DNA of 64,000 bases from Xiphydria camelus (taxonomy: Eukaryota; Arthropoda; Insecta; Hymenoptera; Xiphydriidae), in the NCBI GenBank assembly GCA_963678675.1, contig OY783198.1, positions 12,844,580 to 12,908,579 on the forward strand, written 5' to 3'. A model generated the notes under the pieces. That model was not told the origin of the DNA. It ran no database searches and worked only from the letters and a program-made list of their open reading frames with translations. Of the stretch, positions 30,978 to 41,400 are shown piece after piece. The position numbers were made by a program, and so were the translations under genes. Positions within the stretch are counted from its first letter, which is position 1. Each line of letters starts with the position of its first letter.

Positions 30978-33900
30978 TTAATCATTATTATTTTCGATTT
31001 CAAGCGGTGCATACTGCCTAGCGCCGGTGAGATGTTCCACGTATATATCGCGGGACCATCGGATCGTGTCCGAGACAATGAGTCGGCGCATCATCGACGC
31101 ATACCACGAAGATATTCGTAGCCATCTCAACACTTTCTCATTGCCCCAGTACCACGACCCGAGGGCACCCACGATAAAGGCGTCGACCACAACTCGGTAC
31201 CCTTGCGCCTGCAGCTGGTCCGCCAGGGGCGCGTACTTGGCGTATTTCCGCGCTCTGGCCTCATCCCAAGCCTGCAGACGGTTCTCAAAGGGCACCGTCA
31301 CGTCCAAGATGGTGATGACACGTGACCGGTCGTCCCGGATAACTATATCCGGCCGAAGTTGGGCCAACTCCCCAACCACTCCTGCCACAGGGCGGTTCGT
31401 GGTCACGACGCCAGGCAGTTGCTGTGCTTTAACGATCCGATCGACAATCGCATCGTGCCGACGCTGAATTGCGTTGGAGTGAGGAGTGCAATGTCCGAGC
31501 ACATGGGGTAGTGTCTCGAGGGCGCTCCCGCACCGCCGGCATCGTTTATCGTTCGCCTCCCAAGGCCTAGCTCCGTTCAGAGGCAAGACATTGAGACGCG
31601 CTCGATGAATGAAGCGCCAGTCAGCAAAACGCGTAAAGCCGCCAGTCCGGAGGAAGTGGTTAGACCACCTCGCCCGTCCTGACACCTCGTGGACCTTACC
31701 CTGGTCCCGCTTCGCCAGCAAGGTTCCGCGGTAGTACTCGACCAGTGCAACCCTCATCCGGTGCACTATCTGCGAGCGTGCGGCTGGTGGTACGATGGTC
31801 GATCGGTCACGAGTCGCTCGCAACACGATCGCCAGCTCCTCACGTTCGTCAGACCACGTCCAACGCACGCCGAGCTTCGTTGACTGCCTCCGGGCGGCGT
31901 CACGTGCCGAGGTCCAGAGGGACTTAACGTCCCCCCCGTGCCTGGCGAAATCCCCCTCCAGCGAACCGGAAAGGTATTCCGCCACGTCATCCATGCACGG
32001 CTCTCGGCCGAGCCGCTTCCTGACCGCCGCCCTCAACCCGCTACTCGCGATTGCTCTCACCACCTCATCCTCCGCCGTCAGCATTCTGAAGGCGTGTGCG
32101 ATGGTGAGCGCATCCGCGAGATCAGCTAGCGGAAGTAGCCCTCCTCCCCCCATAGATGGAGGTAGGAAGACCACTTCCGCGCTCGCGCGCTGAGGGAGAT
32201 GGAACCAGCCTTTGGCCAGCCTTTTCAGTTGGCGGTCGACTTCACCGAGTGGCCCCTTCTCCATCCTCATTCCCCTTAGACCGAAGTCCATACGCGGCAG
32301 CACAAACTTGGCTACCGCGTCGAACTTCTGCCAAGGGGCGAGCAACGAGGCATCGATCGCCTTGAGGCACTCAACGATGTCAACGAGCGCCTTTATTGGG
32401 GTCTGGCTCACGTTGGCACCGGTGGGTGTACCCAAGTGGGGGTATTCGTCGCGGTCCGATAACGCGCGAACGGACTCTCCTTGGAGAGGGAACACAGTCG
32501 GCAGCACCCGGCGCCCTCTTCTGCAGTTCATATGCAGAGTGGCACATTTGGCCGGGTTAAAGTGCAAGCCAATCCGCTGTGCTGCCCTCTCCGCTGCGGA
32601 CAGGAGGAGTCGCATCCCGGCGGGGTCGCTGGCAACCAGCGCAAGGTCGTCCGCATACGCCAGAGTGCTCAACCTCGTCCCGCGTAAATCGTACCCCGCA
32701 TCCGAGGATGCAAGGGCACGAAGTACGGGCTCGAGAGCGAGGTTGAACACTATGGGGCTCAACGGGCAACCTTGTTTTACACCCGACTGGATGTTCACCT
32801 CCGAGGTGTAACCATCCGCAGTTCTCACCCTCGTCGTGGCCCCTCGGTACATGCTCGCCACCAAACGGCGGAGAGATGCAGGCACCTGGGCACCCTCCAG
32901 CGCGGCTGCAATGGAGACATGGGGGACCGAACCGAAAGCATTTCGGAGGTCCAACCACGCCACCACCACCTCCTTTCCAGTCCGACGTGCGTCCTGAATG
33001 GCCTCTTGAAGCACGAAGGAATGCTCGTAGCATCCCTCGTACCTCAAGAAGCCCTTCTGTGAAGGACTGATGCGGCCGTTGCGCGTCGCCCACACGGTGA
33101 GACGATCGGCCACAACGGCGGCGAACAGCTTGGCGAGAACCGAACCCATCGCGAGCGGGCGCCAATTACTCAGGTCATCCTGATCCCCTTTCTTGTACAC
33201 CAAGACGGTGTTGGAAGTCTTCCAACCCTCAGGGATCGCTTCCAGCCTGCGGCAGGCGTTATAAACCGCAGTCAGGACACACGCACCGGGGTCAACCCTT
33301 CGCAAGTCGCGATAGGTAAGACCGTCGGGTCCAGGCGCGGTATTAGCCGCGTTCTTGAGCCGACGGAGTACCTCCAGCTGACTGAAGGGTGACACCAGCG
33401 CGTCGTTATCGTCCTGCAACGGGGGCTCAGTCGACCAGCCCCCGACAAGACCTTCCGGGTCCTCACGCCGGCGATACACTTCCTCGAAGTGATGAAGGAC
33501 CCTATCACGTGGCACAGCACACTGAACGGTAGGGCCCTGCATCACCTCGCGAAATGCACGCCGGGGGTCTTGTCTGTACAAGCGCTGGATGTGAGTCGCA
33601 CGACTCACGCGATCCATGGGGGGAGGAAGCAGGGGATCAGGCTGATCCGAGCGATCAGCCACTCGCTCCGGGTTCATGTCCTCGGCTGCCCGCCTCCGGC
33701 GCGGCCGACCGCCCCCACGCCGGGGAGCATTCCGCGCACCGGAGGTGCCAGGCCCAGCAGGAGTCGCAGCCTGAAAACGCGTGGCAAGTCGCCTCGCCAG
33801 CGCTTCCAACTCGTCTATCGACGAGACAGCCTCAGCCGCTTCGATGAGCTCAACGCACTCAGTCTCGCTAAAAGGAGGCTGAGGCGCAGAGCCATCTGGC

Positions 33901-36248
33901 AGCGTTGGCTGGGCGTTGACCCTACCAGGCCCGACACCCCCGGTGCCGCGCGGCACGCCCAGTACTCCCGCACCAATGCGGGCCGGATCTGGCCGCCTTC
34001 GGGTGGCCGAGGCACCCTGTCGAGGGGGTGGGGGAACTAAAGGGGGAGCCCGTCCGGGCGCCCGGGGACCATCGACGAAACCACCACCATGACCGTGTAG
34101 CAAGGGACTTACCGGACGCTGAAACGGTGCAGTCCGGCCGCGGCGCGATGAATTGAATCCGCGATGCCCTCCTACCTCAGTCCTTCCTCGGGTGTCGCGC
34201 GGTGGCGCGTCTGGTCGGCATTCCAGACCTGCTGGGGCCAATGTCAACGCCGCAACGGTCGGCGTCGTCTGCGTGGCGGTCGTTGCCGTCCTCGCCGTCC
34301 CCATGGCAGCTGCTGATGTTGTTGCTGCTGCCGCTGCTGCTGCTGGTAGTGTTGCTGCTGCAGCTGTCCGGGGTGAGTCCTCGGTGCAGCCCTCGGGTGT
34401 TGATCGGGCCGCTGGTGGTGGTGGGGGCGGTGGCCTCGCAGCTGCCTCCGCCCGGACTCTCCTCCGGATCTCCTCTTCTTCGTCGTCCGGGACCTCCCGA
34501 CTTCCCGCGTGGTACTCGACGACCCCTGCGAGATACTCACGGGTCGCCGAGTATCTTCGTCTTACCGCCTCCAGTTCTGGTGTGTGCGGTAAGACCTCCA
34601 CCTCCGGGGGAGCAGGCGTGAGAGGAAAGGAGGTGTTCCGCCAGAACACCTCGTCGTCGCTCGACGACGGCGACGATCCGCTGGATAGCGTGGCGGATCG
34701 CCTGGGACGACCAGATCTTAAGACCCTTGGTCGTCCCGCGACGGAGAGGGTGACAGCTCCGTCGCTGAGGCGTCTGGCGGGGATCTCTCTCACCTCCTCC
34801 TCCTCGCTCCCGGCACCTGCATCGGATGTTACTGCAGGCGCCTCGTCCGGTATCTCCTCTTCTTCTTCCTCCACGATCACTTCCTCCATCCTTGGCGGTG
34901 TTCGGGGGGGACTTACCCTCCCGGGATGGATGGCCGTCGAACAGATCGGCCCGCCACATACCGAGGTGGTAATGGTAGTGGCGGTGATCGTGGCTACCGG
35001 ACTTGAGATGGGGATGATAGTCTCACTGGGCGGGGTTGTCGGGGGGTCCAGGAATCCTCCGAGGGCGACGAAGGGCTGTGCACCCTGTAGCAGCTGTAGG
35101 CGCTGGCGGATCTCCTGCCGCTGCTGCTCCAGGGTAGGCACTGTTGATGTCGTAGGCGGTGCCGTTGCTCCCTCGCTGGCGACGGGGGCGACGACGGGTG
35201 TGGGGGGAGTTGCGACGACGTCCGCGAAAGTCGTCCCAGCGGTGACCGGAGGTGATCGCCGGAACCGCTGCCTCGGACGTTCGGGAGACCGATCCTCAGT
35301 AGCCGCTCGCTGTCTCCTGGCTCTACTCCTCGTGACTCTTGGGGACACAGGCGGGGCGCTGGTCGCACGTCCACGCCTGGTCGTCACTCCTCGCGTGGTG
35401 GTGGTCTGCGAGGGACGGGCGGAAGTCGGCGCAGAGGTGGTCGTTGCACCGCTCCCACTCCGTCGAGGAGGTGGAGTTGGGCCCCGTCCAGAAGATGTTG
35501 ATGGACCAGGGCGGGGGGAACTAGATGTCCGCGTTCCCCCGAGCGCGCTCCATATGGTATCGGCTCCTCGGATGTTTGGCCTCTGGGTCGACGCTCTTGA
35601 TGGACCCCCGCTCGAAGATGTAGATGGCGAGGGTCGAAGGGGGACGGTGACTCCCGTCGCCCCGGCAGTCCGCACAAGATGTTGGGTGGCTGGAACCTGC
35701 CGCGTCGGCCCAAAGGTCAGCGTCATCTGGGTCGCTGCTCCTCCCGTCCTCCTTGTGGTAGCGATGGAGGCTGCCACGGTGGTAGTCGTCGTAGCCGAGG
35801 TCGTGGATGGTGGTGTCCTCGTTGCACCCGTCGTCGTCGCCGTCGCACTTATCGCCGCTCTTAGAGTTCTTACTCCCGCGCTACGCGTGGTAGTCGCGGG
35901 TCGAGAGCTCGCGGGGGCGGAGGTATGAGTGCCAGATGTAGTGGCCGTCGATTGGGAGGAAGCTGTCGAACGGGGATGCGATCGCTCGAAATGCGCCTTG
36001 ACGTCTTTAAGGGCATACCTGCGCTTTCCGACGAAGGAGCACTGCGAGCACGCATATTCAATGTAGAGCCCCGCATGAGCCGGCTCATTATTCCTGGCCA
36101 TAAGGGCCAGGTGCTTCGACAGCTCCGCATTCCCTTTAAAACTCCCCTTGGAGCGATTCAATCCCGTTCCGCCGTAGCAGACCGGGCATCGAAATACCTC
36201 CGGGAGAGGTACCTCGATCCTCAGAGGGACGCGTGGTGGTGTCGCCAT
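30978..36248 (-). CDS. U2-specific non-LTR retrotransposon protein, copy 5
   Basis: 1756 aa and uninterrupted; fingers, RT, knuckle and endonuclease residues are all kept. The linker departs from the others in several places: an IW pair replaces MR after GADT, and the V-I-I core before the Ser/Asp run has become A-T-L. The acidic run after VIV is one Glu longer. Other changes are Q-A for Q-S before WDEARARKY in the endonuclease, and the C-terminus LEIENNND. Confidence 0.93.
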   Translation of the reverse strand: MATPPRVPLRIEVPLPEVFRCPVCYGGTGLNRSKGSFKGNAELSKHLALMARNNEPAHAGLYIEYACSQCSFVGKRRYALKDVKAHFERSHPRSTASSQSTATTSGTHTSAPASSRPATTTRSAGVRTLRAAISATATTTGATRTPPSTTSATTTTTVAASIATTRRTGGAATQMTLTFGPTRQVPATQHLVRTAGATGVTVPLRPSPSTSSSGGPSRASTQRPNIRGADTIWSALGGTRTSSSPRPGPSTSSGRGPTPPPRRSGSGATTTSAPTSARPSQTTTTRGVTTRRGRATSAPPVSPRVTRSRARRQRAATEDRSPERPRQRFRRSPPVTAGTTFADVVATPPTPVVAPVASEGATAPPTTSTVPTLEQQRQEIRQRLQLLQGAQPFVALGGFLDPPTTPPSETIIPISSPVATITATTITTSVCGGPICSTAIHPGRVSPPRTPPRMEEVIVEEEEEEIPDEAPAVTSDAGAGSEEEEVREIPARRLSDGAVTLSVAGRPRVLRSGRPRRSATLSSGSSPSSSDDEVFWRNTSFPLTPAPPEVEVLPHTPELEAVRRRYSATREYLAGVVEYHAGSREVPDDEEEEIRRRVRAEAAARPPPPPPPAARSTPEGCTEDSPRTAAAATLPAAAAAAATTSAAAMGTARTATTATQTTPTVAALTLAPAGLECRPDAPPRDTRGRTEVGGHRGFNSSRRGRTAPFQRPVSPLLHGHGGGFVDGPRAPGRAPPLVPPPPRQGASATRRRPDPARIGAGVLGVPRGTGGVGPGRVNAQPTLPDGSAPQPPFSETECVELIEAAEAVSSIDELEALARRLATRFQAATPAGPGTSGARNAPRRGGGRPRRRRAAEDMNPERVADRSDQPDPLLPPPMDRVSRATHIQRLYRQDPRRAFREVMQGPTVQCAVPRDRVLHHFEEVYRRREDPEGLVGGWSTEPPLQDDNDALVSPFSQLEVLRRLKNAANTAPGPDGLTYRDLRRVDPGACVLTAVYNACRRLEAIPEGWKTSNTVLVYKKGDQDDLSNWRPLAMGSVLAKLFAAVVADRLTVWATRNGRISPSQKGFLRYEGCYEHSFVLQEAIQDARRTGKEVVVAWLDLRNAFGSVPHVSIAAALEGAQVPASLRRLVASMYRGATTRVRTADGYTSEVNIQSGVKQGCPLSPIVFNLALEPVLRALASSDAGYDLRGTRLSTLAYADDLALVASDPAGMRLLLSAAERAAQRIGLHFNPAKCATLHMNCRRGRRVLPTVFPLQGESVRALSDRDEYPHLGTPTGANVSQTPIKALVDIVECLKAIDASLLAPWQKFDAVAKFVLPRMDFGLRGMRMEKGPLGEVDRQLKRLAKGWFHLPQRASAEVVFLPPSMGGGGLLPLADLADALTIAHAFRMLTAEDEVVRAIASSGLRAAVRKRLGREPCMDDVAEYLSGSLEGDFARHGGDVKSLWTSARDAARRQSTKLGVRWTWSDEREELAIVLRATRDRSTIVPPAARSQIVHRMRVALVEYYRGTLLAKRDQGKVHEVSGRARWSNHFLRTGGFTRFADWRFIHRARLNVLPLNGARPWEANDKRCRRCGSALETLPHVLGHCTPHSNAIQRRHDAIVDRIVKAQQLPGVVTTNRPVAGVVGELAQLRPDIVIRDDRSRVITILDVTVPFENRLQAWDEARARKYAKYAPLADQLQAQGYRVVVDAFIVGALGSWYWGNEKVLRWLRISSWYASMMRRLIVSDTIRWSRDIYVEHLTGARQYAPLEIENNND

Positions 36249-37304
36249 CTCGCAGTGGTCGGAGTTCGTTAACTGGGAACTTAACCGACGGTTAAGTTAA
36301 ACTAACTAGGAGAGGGTACTCTAGGGGATTCGTCAGGCGGCGTGACAGTTTCCCGCCACAAACCGACTAACTCCTCGCACTAGAGGGGATAAGGAAGATG
36401 GCGGCAACTGGCGCGCGGGAGTCACTCCTCAGAGTGGCTCGCACGATGACAGCTGTCACCACCCGGGCTTTAAGGTTAGGGACTCCGATGGGCACTTAGC
36501 CGCGGGGATCGCTCTTAGGAGCGACGCGCGCAGCAGAGCGCCTAAACACCGGGGGAGGTTAGAAGGGAAATGTAGGGTAGGGTTAGGTCACCTTACAGCA
36601 ACCGACACTCGGATGCCTTAGAGCAAAGCTCGCTGGCAGGCGAGTGGGGGCTGATGGAAGGGAACCGGGAAATTCAAAAGGGTTAAAACCGATTCCTCCC
36701 TCGATTACTCCCTCCCGTTACCGGTAAGGAGCTCGATTGAGGAAAGGGAGTTGGACGACTAGGAGGGGGAAAGAACACTCTACCTACCTCCGACCACTTA
36801 ACGTTGGGACGGCGACTGCGTCCTCCGGTAGCGCCTCCAAGGGGGTTATCCGCGAACACTCCGCACTCGCGAACTCTCTGCGCGGCACACAGAGGGACAG
36901 CACAAATAAATTAACCGACACTGCACGCAGTTACCGACACTACACCGCGCGACACTGAACTTACTCTAGACACTTAACACAGAAATAAAACTTAGACTAA
37001 TCGCTTCCCGACCGAGCGTAAGATAAAAGTCGCGAAAAGCGCGAAAAATAAAATCAAAGTTAAAATTCCTCCGGAGAGTGTAAAGGCTCTCAGGAGGAAT
37101 GACTAGAATAAACCTAAGTCCCTAAATTCAAACGGGTGTAGAGAGCCCGGAATAATTATAAGTCCTATAAAGAGTACCGCGACACCGGTAAAATTGGTCG
37201 CGGCAGGGACAAGGTATGGAAAACTGATTTTTGGTAAAGGTGGATGGCCTTGCCGTTCCTCAAACCTTATTAAAGGGAGGAATATGAAATTGGAAAGGAT
37301 TATT
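36249..37304 (-). other. Leader of copy 5
   Basis: 1056 bp. Palindrome cttaaccgacggttaag at 36280-36296. Extra hairpin tcgcgaaaagcgcga at 37030-37044. From about 36890 to the U2 remnant it matches the leader of copy 6 almost completely. Inverted U2-like blocks start at 37221. Confidence 0.75.
36388..36458 (-). promoter_or_regulatory. Candidate internal promoter block, copy 5
   Basis: GATAAG at 36388-36393, the YY1/Pho-type word at 36395-36405 and the TGIF-type palindrome at 36447-36458, all exact. Confidence 0.4.
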
Positions 37305-37453
37305 GGGCCAGTCCTGGAGGTACTGCAATACCAGGCCAACCCGCGGCAAGGCCGGAGCGAGCTCCCGTCACCTCACCCACCTCCAAAAATCAGTTTAATA
37401 TACTGGATTCCCAATGGGAATCGTATCAGATATTAAGCTGATAAGAACAGATA
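37305..37453 (-). pseudogene. U2 snRNA 3' fragment, unit 6
   Basis: 149 nt, the common sequence, with junction gataaaacgcc. Confidence 0.93.
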
Positions 37454-38415
37454 AAACGCCATTTATTGAAACATAAAAATGTACAATAAAAATGTGTTCC
37501 CCGGAGGAACAATGTTCCCCCGGGGGTAATATAAATGGCGCAGGCGCCACATAAAAAAAAACAATACAAATACAAAATGAAATATAAATACAAATGCTAA
37601 TATAAGGGGGGCGGCTAAATACCCACCCCCCACTATTGGGGGCCCGTCATTATAGGAGATCAATTTATTGGTGCTGACGGGCCCTTACAATATTATATTA
37701 ATAATCCCCCGCCGCTTTTTGCCGCAGACAGGGGATGTGACGCCATATCTGTGGACAAACACAGGACGACACCACCAGAAATCCAGCGGCACCCCGTGAC
37801 CAGCCATCCCCCGATCCATCTTTCAATGGACCAAGGCCGGCCGGCCCAGGGGTACCAACTCCACCGCACAGAACACAGACAAGACAGGACATCACAGGAC
37901 ACCACAGGACAATACACAGTACGGTGAGCAACACATATCTTAAGTAAAATCGATGGTAAGTTAGATTAGATAAGTAAATTCATAGCCATAGAAATAATAA
38001 TAATACCATAATATGGTCCGTAATGGCGAAAGCCAGGTATATGTCGGAACGAAGTATGACCATAAATAGATAGTTTACTTTACAATACAATAAAATAATA
38101 ATAATAATAATAATAATGATAATAATAACAGCTGTTAATGAGGCAGGGTGGGTGGCCCAATCAAATATAATCTGGATAATAAGTAATATAATCATAAGGA
38201 ACATTAAATAAATAGCGCATAGGTTAATAGCAATAATTACAATTATATTTTAGGTACCCGGCGTAGCAGATAATGGCGATGAGCGACATGACATGAATAG
38301 GATGGATGATAATATGTACAATAAGTGAAAGAATGGTATGAAGATGAAGCAAGAAGGCCGGTAACTAACATCACGCGGGCCACCTCATCCGCTGACCAAG
38401 GCAGGAGGGTAAATA
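37454..38415 (-). other. 3' UTR of copy 6
   Basis: 962 bp, the longest. The covarying stem is 37640-37648/37676-37684. The variable block runs from GTAAGT (37956-37961) to TTTTAG ending at 38253 and includes an AAT/TAA microsatellite at about 38094-38116. Bases 37959-38082 are the 124 bp missing from copy 3. Confidence 0.8.
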
Positions 38416-41400
38416 TCAATCATTACTTTCGGGCTCAAGCGGTGCATACTGCCTAGCGCCGGTCAGGTGTTCCACGTAAATGTCGCGGGACCATCGGATC
38501 GTGTCTGAGACAATGAGTCGGCGCATCATCGAAGCGTGCCACGAAGATATTCGTAGCCATCTCAGCACCTTCTCATTGCCCCAGTACCACGACCCGAGGG
38601 CACCCACGATAAAGGCGTCAACCACAACTCGGTACCCTTGCGCCTGCAGCTGGTCCGCCAGGGGCGCGTACTTGGCGTATTTCCGCGCTCTGGCCTCATC
38701 CCAAGACTGCAGACGATTCTCAAAGGGCACCGTCACGTCCAAGATGGTGATGACACGTGACCGGTCGTCCCGGATAACTATATCCGGCCGAAGTTGGGCC
38801 AACTCCCCAACCACCCCTGCCACAGGGCGGTTCGTGGTCACGACACCAGGCAGTTGCTGAGCTTTAACGATCCGATCGACAATCGCATCGTGCCGACGCT
38901 GAATCGCGTTGGAATGAGGAGTGCAATGTCCGAGCACATGGGGTAGTGTCTCGAGGGTGCTCCCGCACCGCCGGCATCGTTTATCGTTCGCCTCCCAAGG
39001 CCTAGCTCCGTTCAGAGGCAAGACATTGAGACGCGCTCGATGAATGAAACGCCAGTCGGCAAAACGCGTAAAGCCGCCAGTCCGGAGGAAATGGTTAGAC
39101 CACTTCGCCCGTCCCGACACCTCGTGGACCTTACCCTGGTCCCGCTTCGCCAGCAAGGTTCCGCGGTAGTACTCGACCAGCGCAACCCTCATCCGGTGCA
39201 CTATCTGCGAGCGTGCGGCTGGTGGTACGATCGTCGATCGGTCACGAGTCGCTCGCAACACGATCGCCAGCTCCTCACATTCGTCAGACCACGTCCAACG
39301 CACGCCGAGCTTCGTTGACTGCCTCCGGGCGGCGTCACGTGCCGAGGTCCAGAGGGACTTAACGTCCCCCCCGTGCCTGGCGAAATCCCCCTCCAGCGAA
39401 CCGGAAAGATATTCCGCCACGTCATCCATGCACGGCTCTCGGCCGAGCCGCTTCCTGACCGCCGCCCTCAACCCGCTACTCGCGATTGTTCTCACCACCT
39501 CATCCTCCGCCGTCAGCATTCTGAAGGCGTGTGCGATGGTGAGCGCATCCGCGAGATCAGCTAGCGGAAGTAGCCCTCCTCCCCCCAAAGATGGAGGTAG
39601 GAAGACCACTTCCGCGCTCGCGCGCTGAGGGAGATGGAACCAGCCTTTGGCCAGCCTTTTCAGTTGGCGGTCGACTTCACCGAGTGGCCCCTTCTCCATC
39701 CTCATTCCCCTTAGACCGAAGTCCATACGCGGCAGCACAAACTTGGCTACCGCGTCGAACTTCTGCCAAGGGGCGAGCAACGAGGCATCGATCGCCTTGA
39801 GGCACTCAACGATGTCAACGAGCGCCTTTATTGGGGTCTGGCTCACGTTGGCACCGGTGGGCGTACCCAAGTGGGGGTATTCGTCGCGGTCCGATAACGC
39901 GCGAACGGGCTCTCCTTGGAGAGGGAACACAGTCGGCAGCACCCGGCGCCCTCTTCTGCAGTTCATATGCAGAGTGGCACATTTAGCCGGGTTAAAGTGC
40001 AGGCCAATCCGCTGTGCTGCCCTCTCCGCTGCGGACAGGAGGAGTCGCATCCCGGCGGGGTCGCTGGCAACCAGCGCAAGGTCGTCCGCATACGCCAGAG
40101 TGTTCAACCTCGTCCCGCGTAAATCGTACCCCGCATCCGAGGATGCAAGGGCACGAAGTACGGGCTCGAGAGCGAGGCTGAACACTATGGGGCTCAACGG
40201 GCAACCTTGTTTTACACCCGACTGGATGTTCACCTCCGGTGTGAAACCATCCGCAGTTCTCACCCTCGTAGTGGCCCCTCGGTACATACTCGCCACCAGA
40301 CGGCGGAGAGATGCAGGCACCTGGGCTCCCTCCAGCGCGGCTGCGATGGAGACATGGGGGACCGAACCGAAAGCATTTCGGAGGTCCAGCCACGCCACCA
40401 CCACCTCCTTTCCAGTCCGACGTGCGTCCTGAATGGCCTCTTGAAGCACGAAGGAATGCTCGTAGCATCCCTCGTACTTCAAGAAGCCCTTCTGTGAAGG
40501 ACTGATGCGGCCGTTGCGCGTCGCCCATACGGTGAGACGATCGGCCACGACGGCGGCGAACAGCTTGGCGAGAACCGAACCCATCGCGAGCGGGCGCCAA
40601 TTACTCAGGTCATCCTGATCCCCTTTCTTGTACACCAAGACGGTGTTGGAAGTCTTCCAACCCTCAGGGATCGCTTCCAGCCTGCGGCAGGCGTTATAAA
40701 CCGCAGTCAGGACACACGCACCGGGGTCAACCCTTCGCAAGTCGCGATAGGTAAGACCGTCGGGTCCAGGCGCGGTATTAGCCGCATTCTTGAGCCGACG
40801 GAGTACCTCCAGCTGACTGAAGGGTGACACCAGCGCGTCGTTATCGTCCTGCAAAGGGGGCTCAGTCGGCCAGCCCCCGACAAGACCTTCCGGGTCCTCA
40901 CGCCGGCGATACACTTCCTCGAAGTGATGAAGAACCCTATCGCGTGGCACAGCACACTGAACGGTAGGGCCCTGCATCACCTCGCGAAATGCGCGCCGGG
41001 GGTCTTGTCTATACAGACGCTGGATGTGAGTCGCACGACTCACGCGATCCATGGGGGGAGGAAGCGGGGGATCAGGCTGATCCGAATGATCAGCCACTCG
41101 CTCCGGGTTCGTATCCTCGGCTGCCCGCCTCCGGCGCGGCCGACCGCCCCCACGCCGGGGAGCATTTCGCGCACCGGAGGCGCCGGGTCCAGCAGGAGTC
41201 GCAGCCTGAAAACGCGTGGCAAGTCGCCTTGCCAGCGCTTCCAACTCGTCTATCGACGAGACAGCCTCAGCCGCTTCGATGAGCTCGACGCACTCAGTCT
41301 CGCTAAAAGGAGGCTGAGGCGCCGAGCCATCTGGCAGCGTTGGCTGGGCGTTGACCCTACCAGGCCCGACACCCCCGGCGCCGCGCGGCACGCCCAGTCC

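Larger units (their letters stand above)
30062..37304 (-). mobile_element. Utopia-like element copy 5 (intact)
   Basis: A full-length copy with an open frame. It carries more amino-acid changes in the linker than copies 2, 3 and 6. Its distal leader is nearly identical to those of copies 4 and 6, although the coding regions of these neighbours differ. Confidence 0.92.

Noticed and set aside
34153..35928. Open plus-strand frame of 591 codons, and a similar one of 635 codons at 48971-50878
   Set aside because: They lie antisense to the low-complexity linker, are broken in other copies, and show only Val/Ala/Gly-rich composition; open by base composition.
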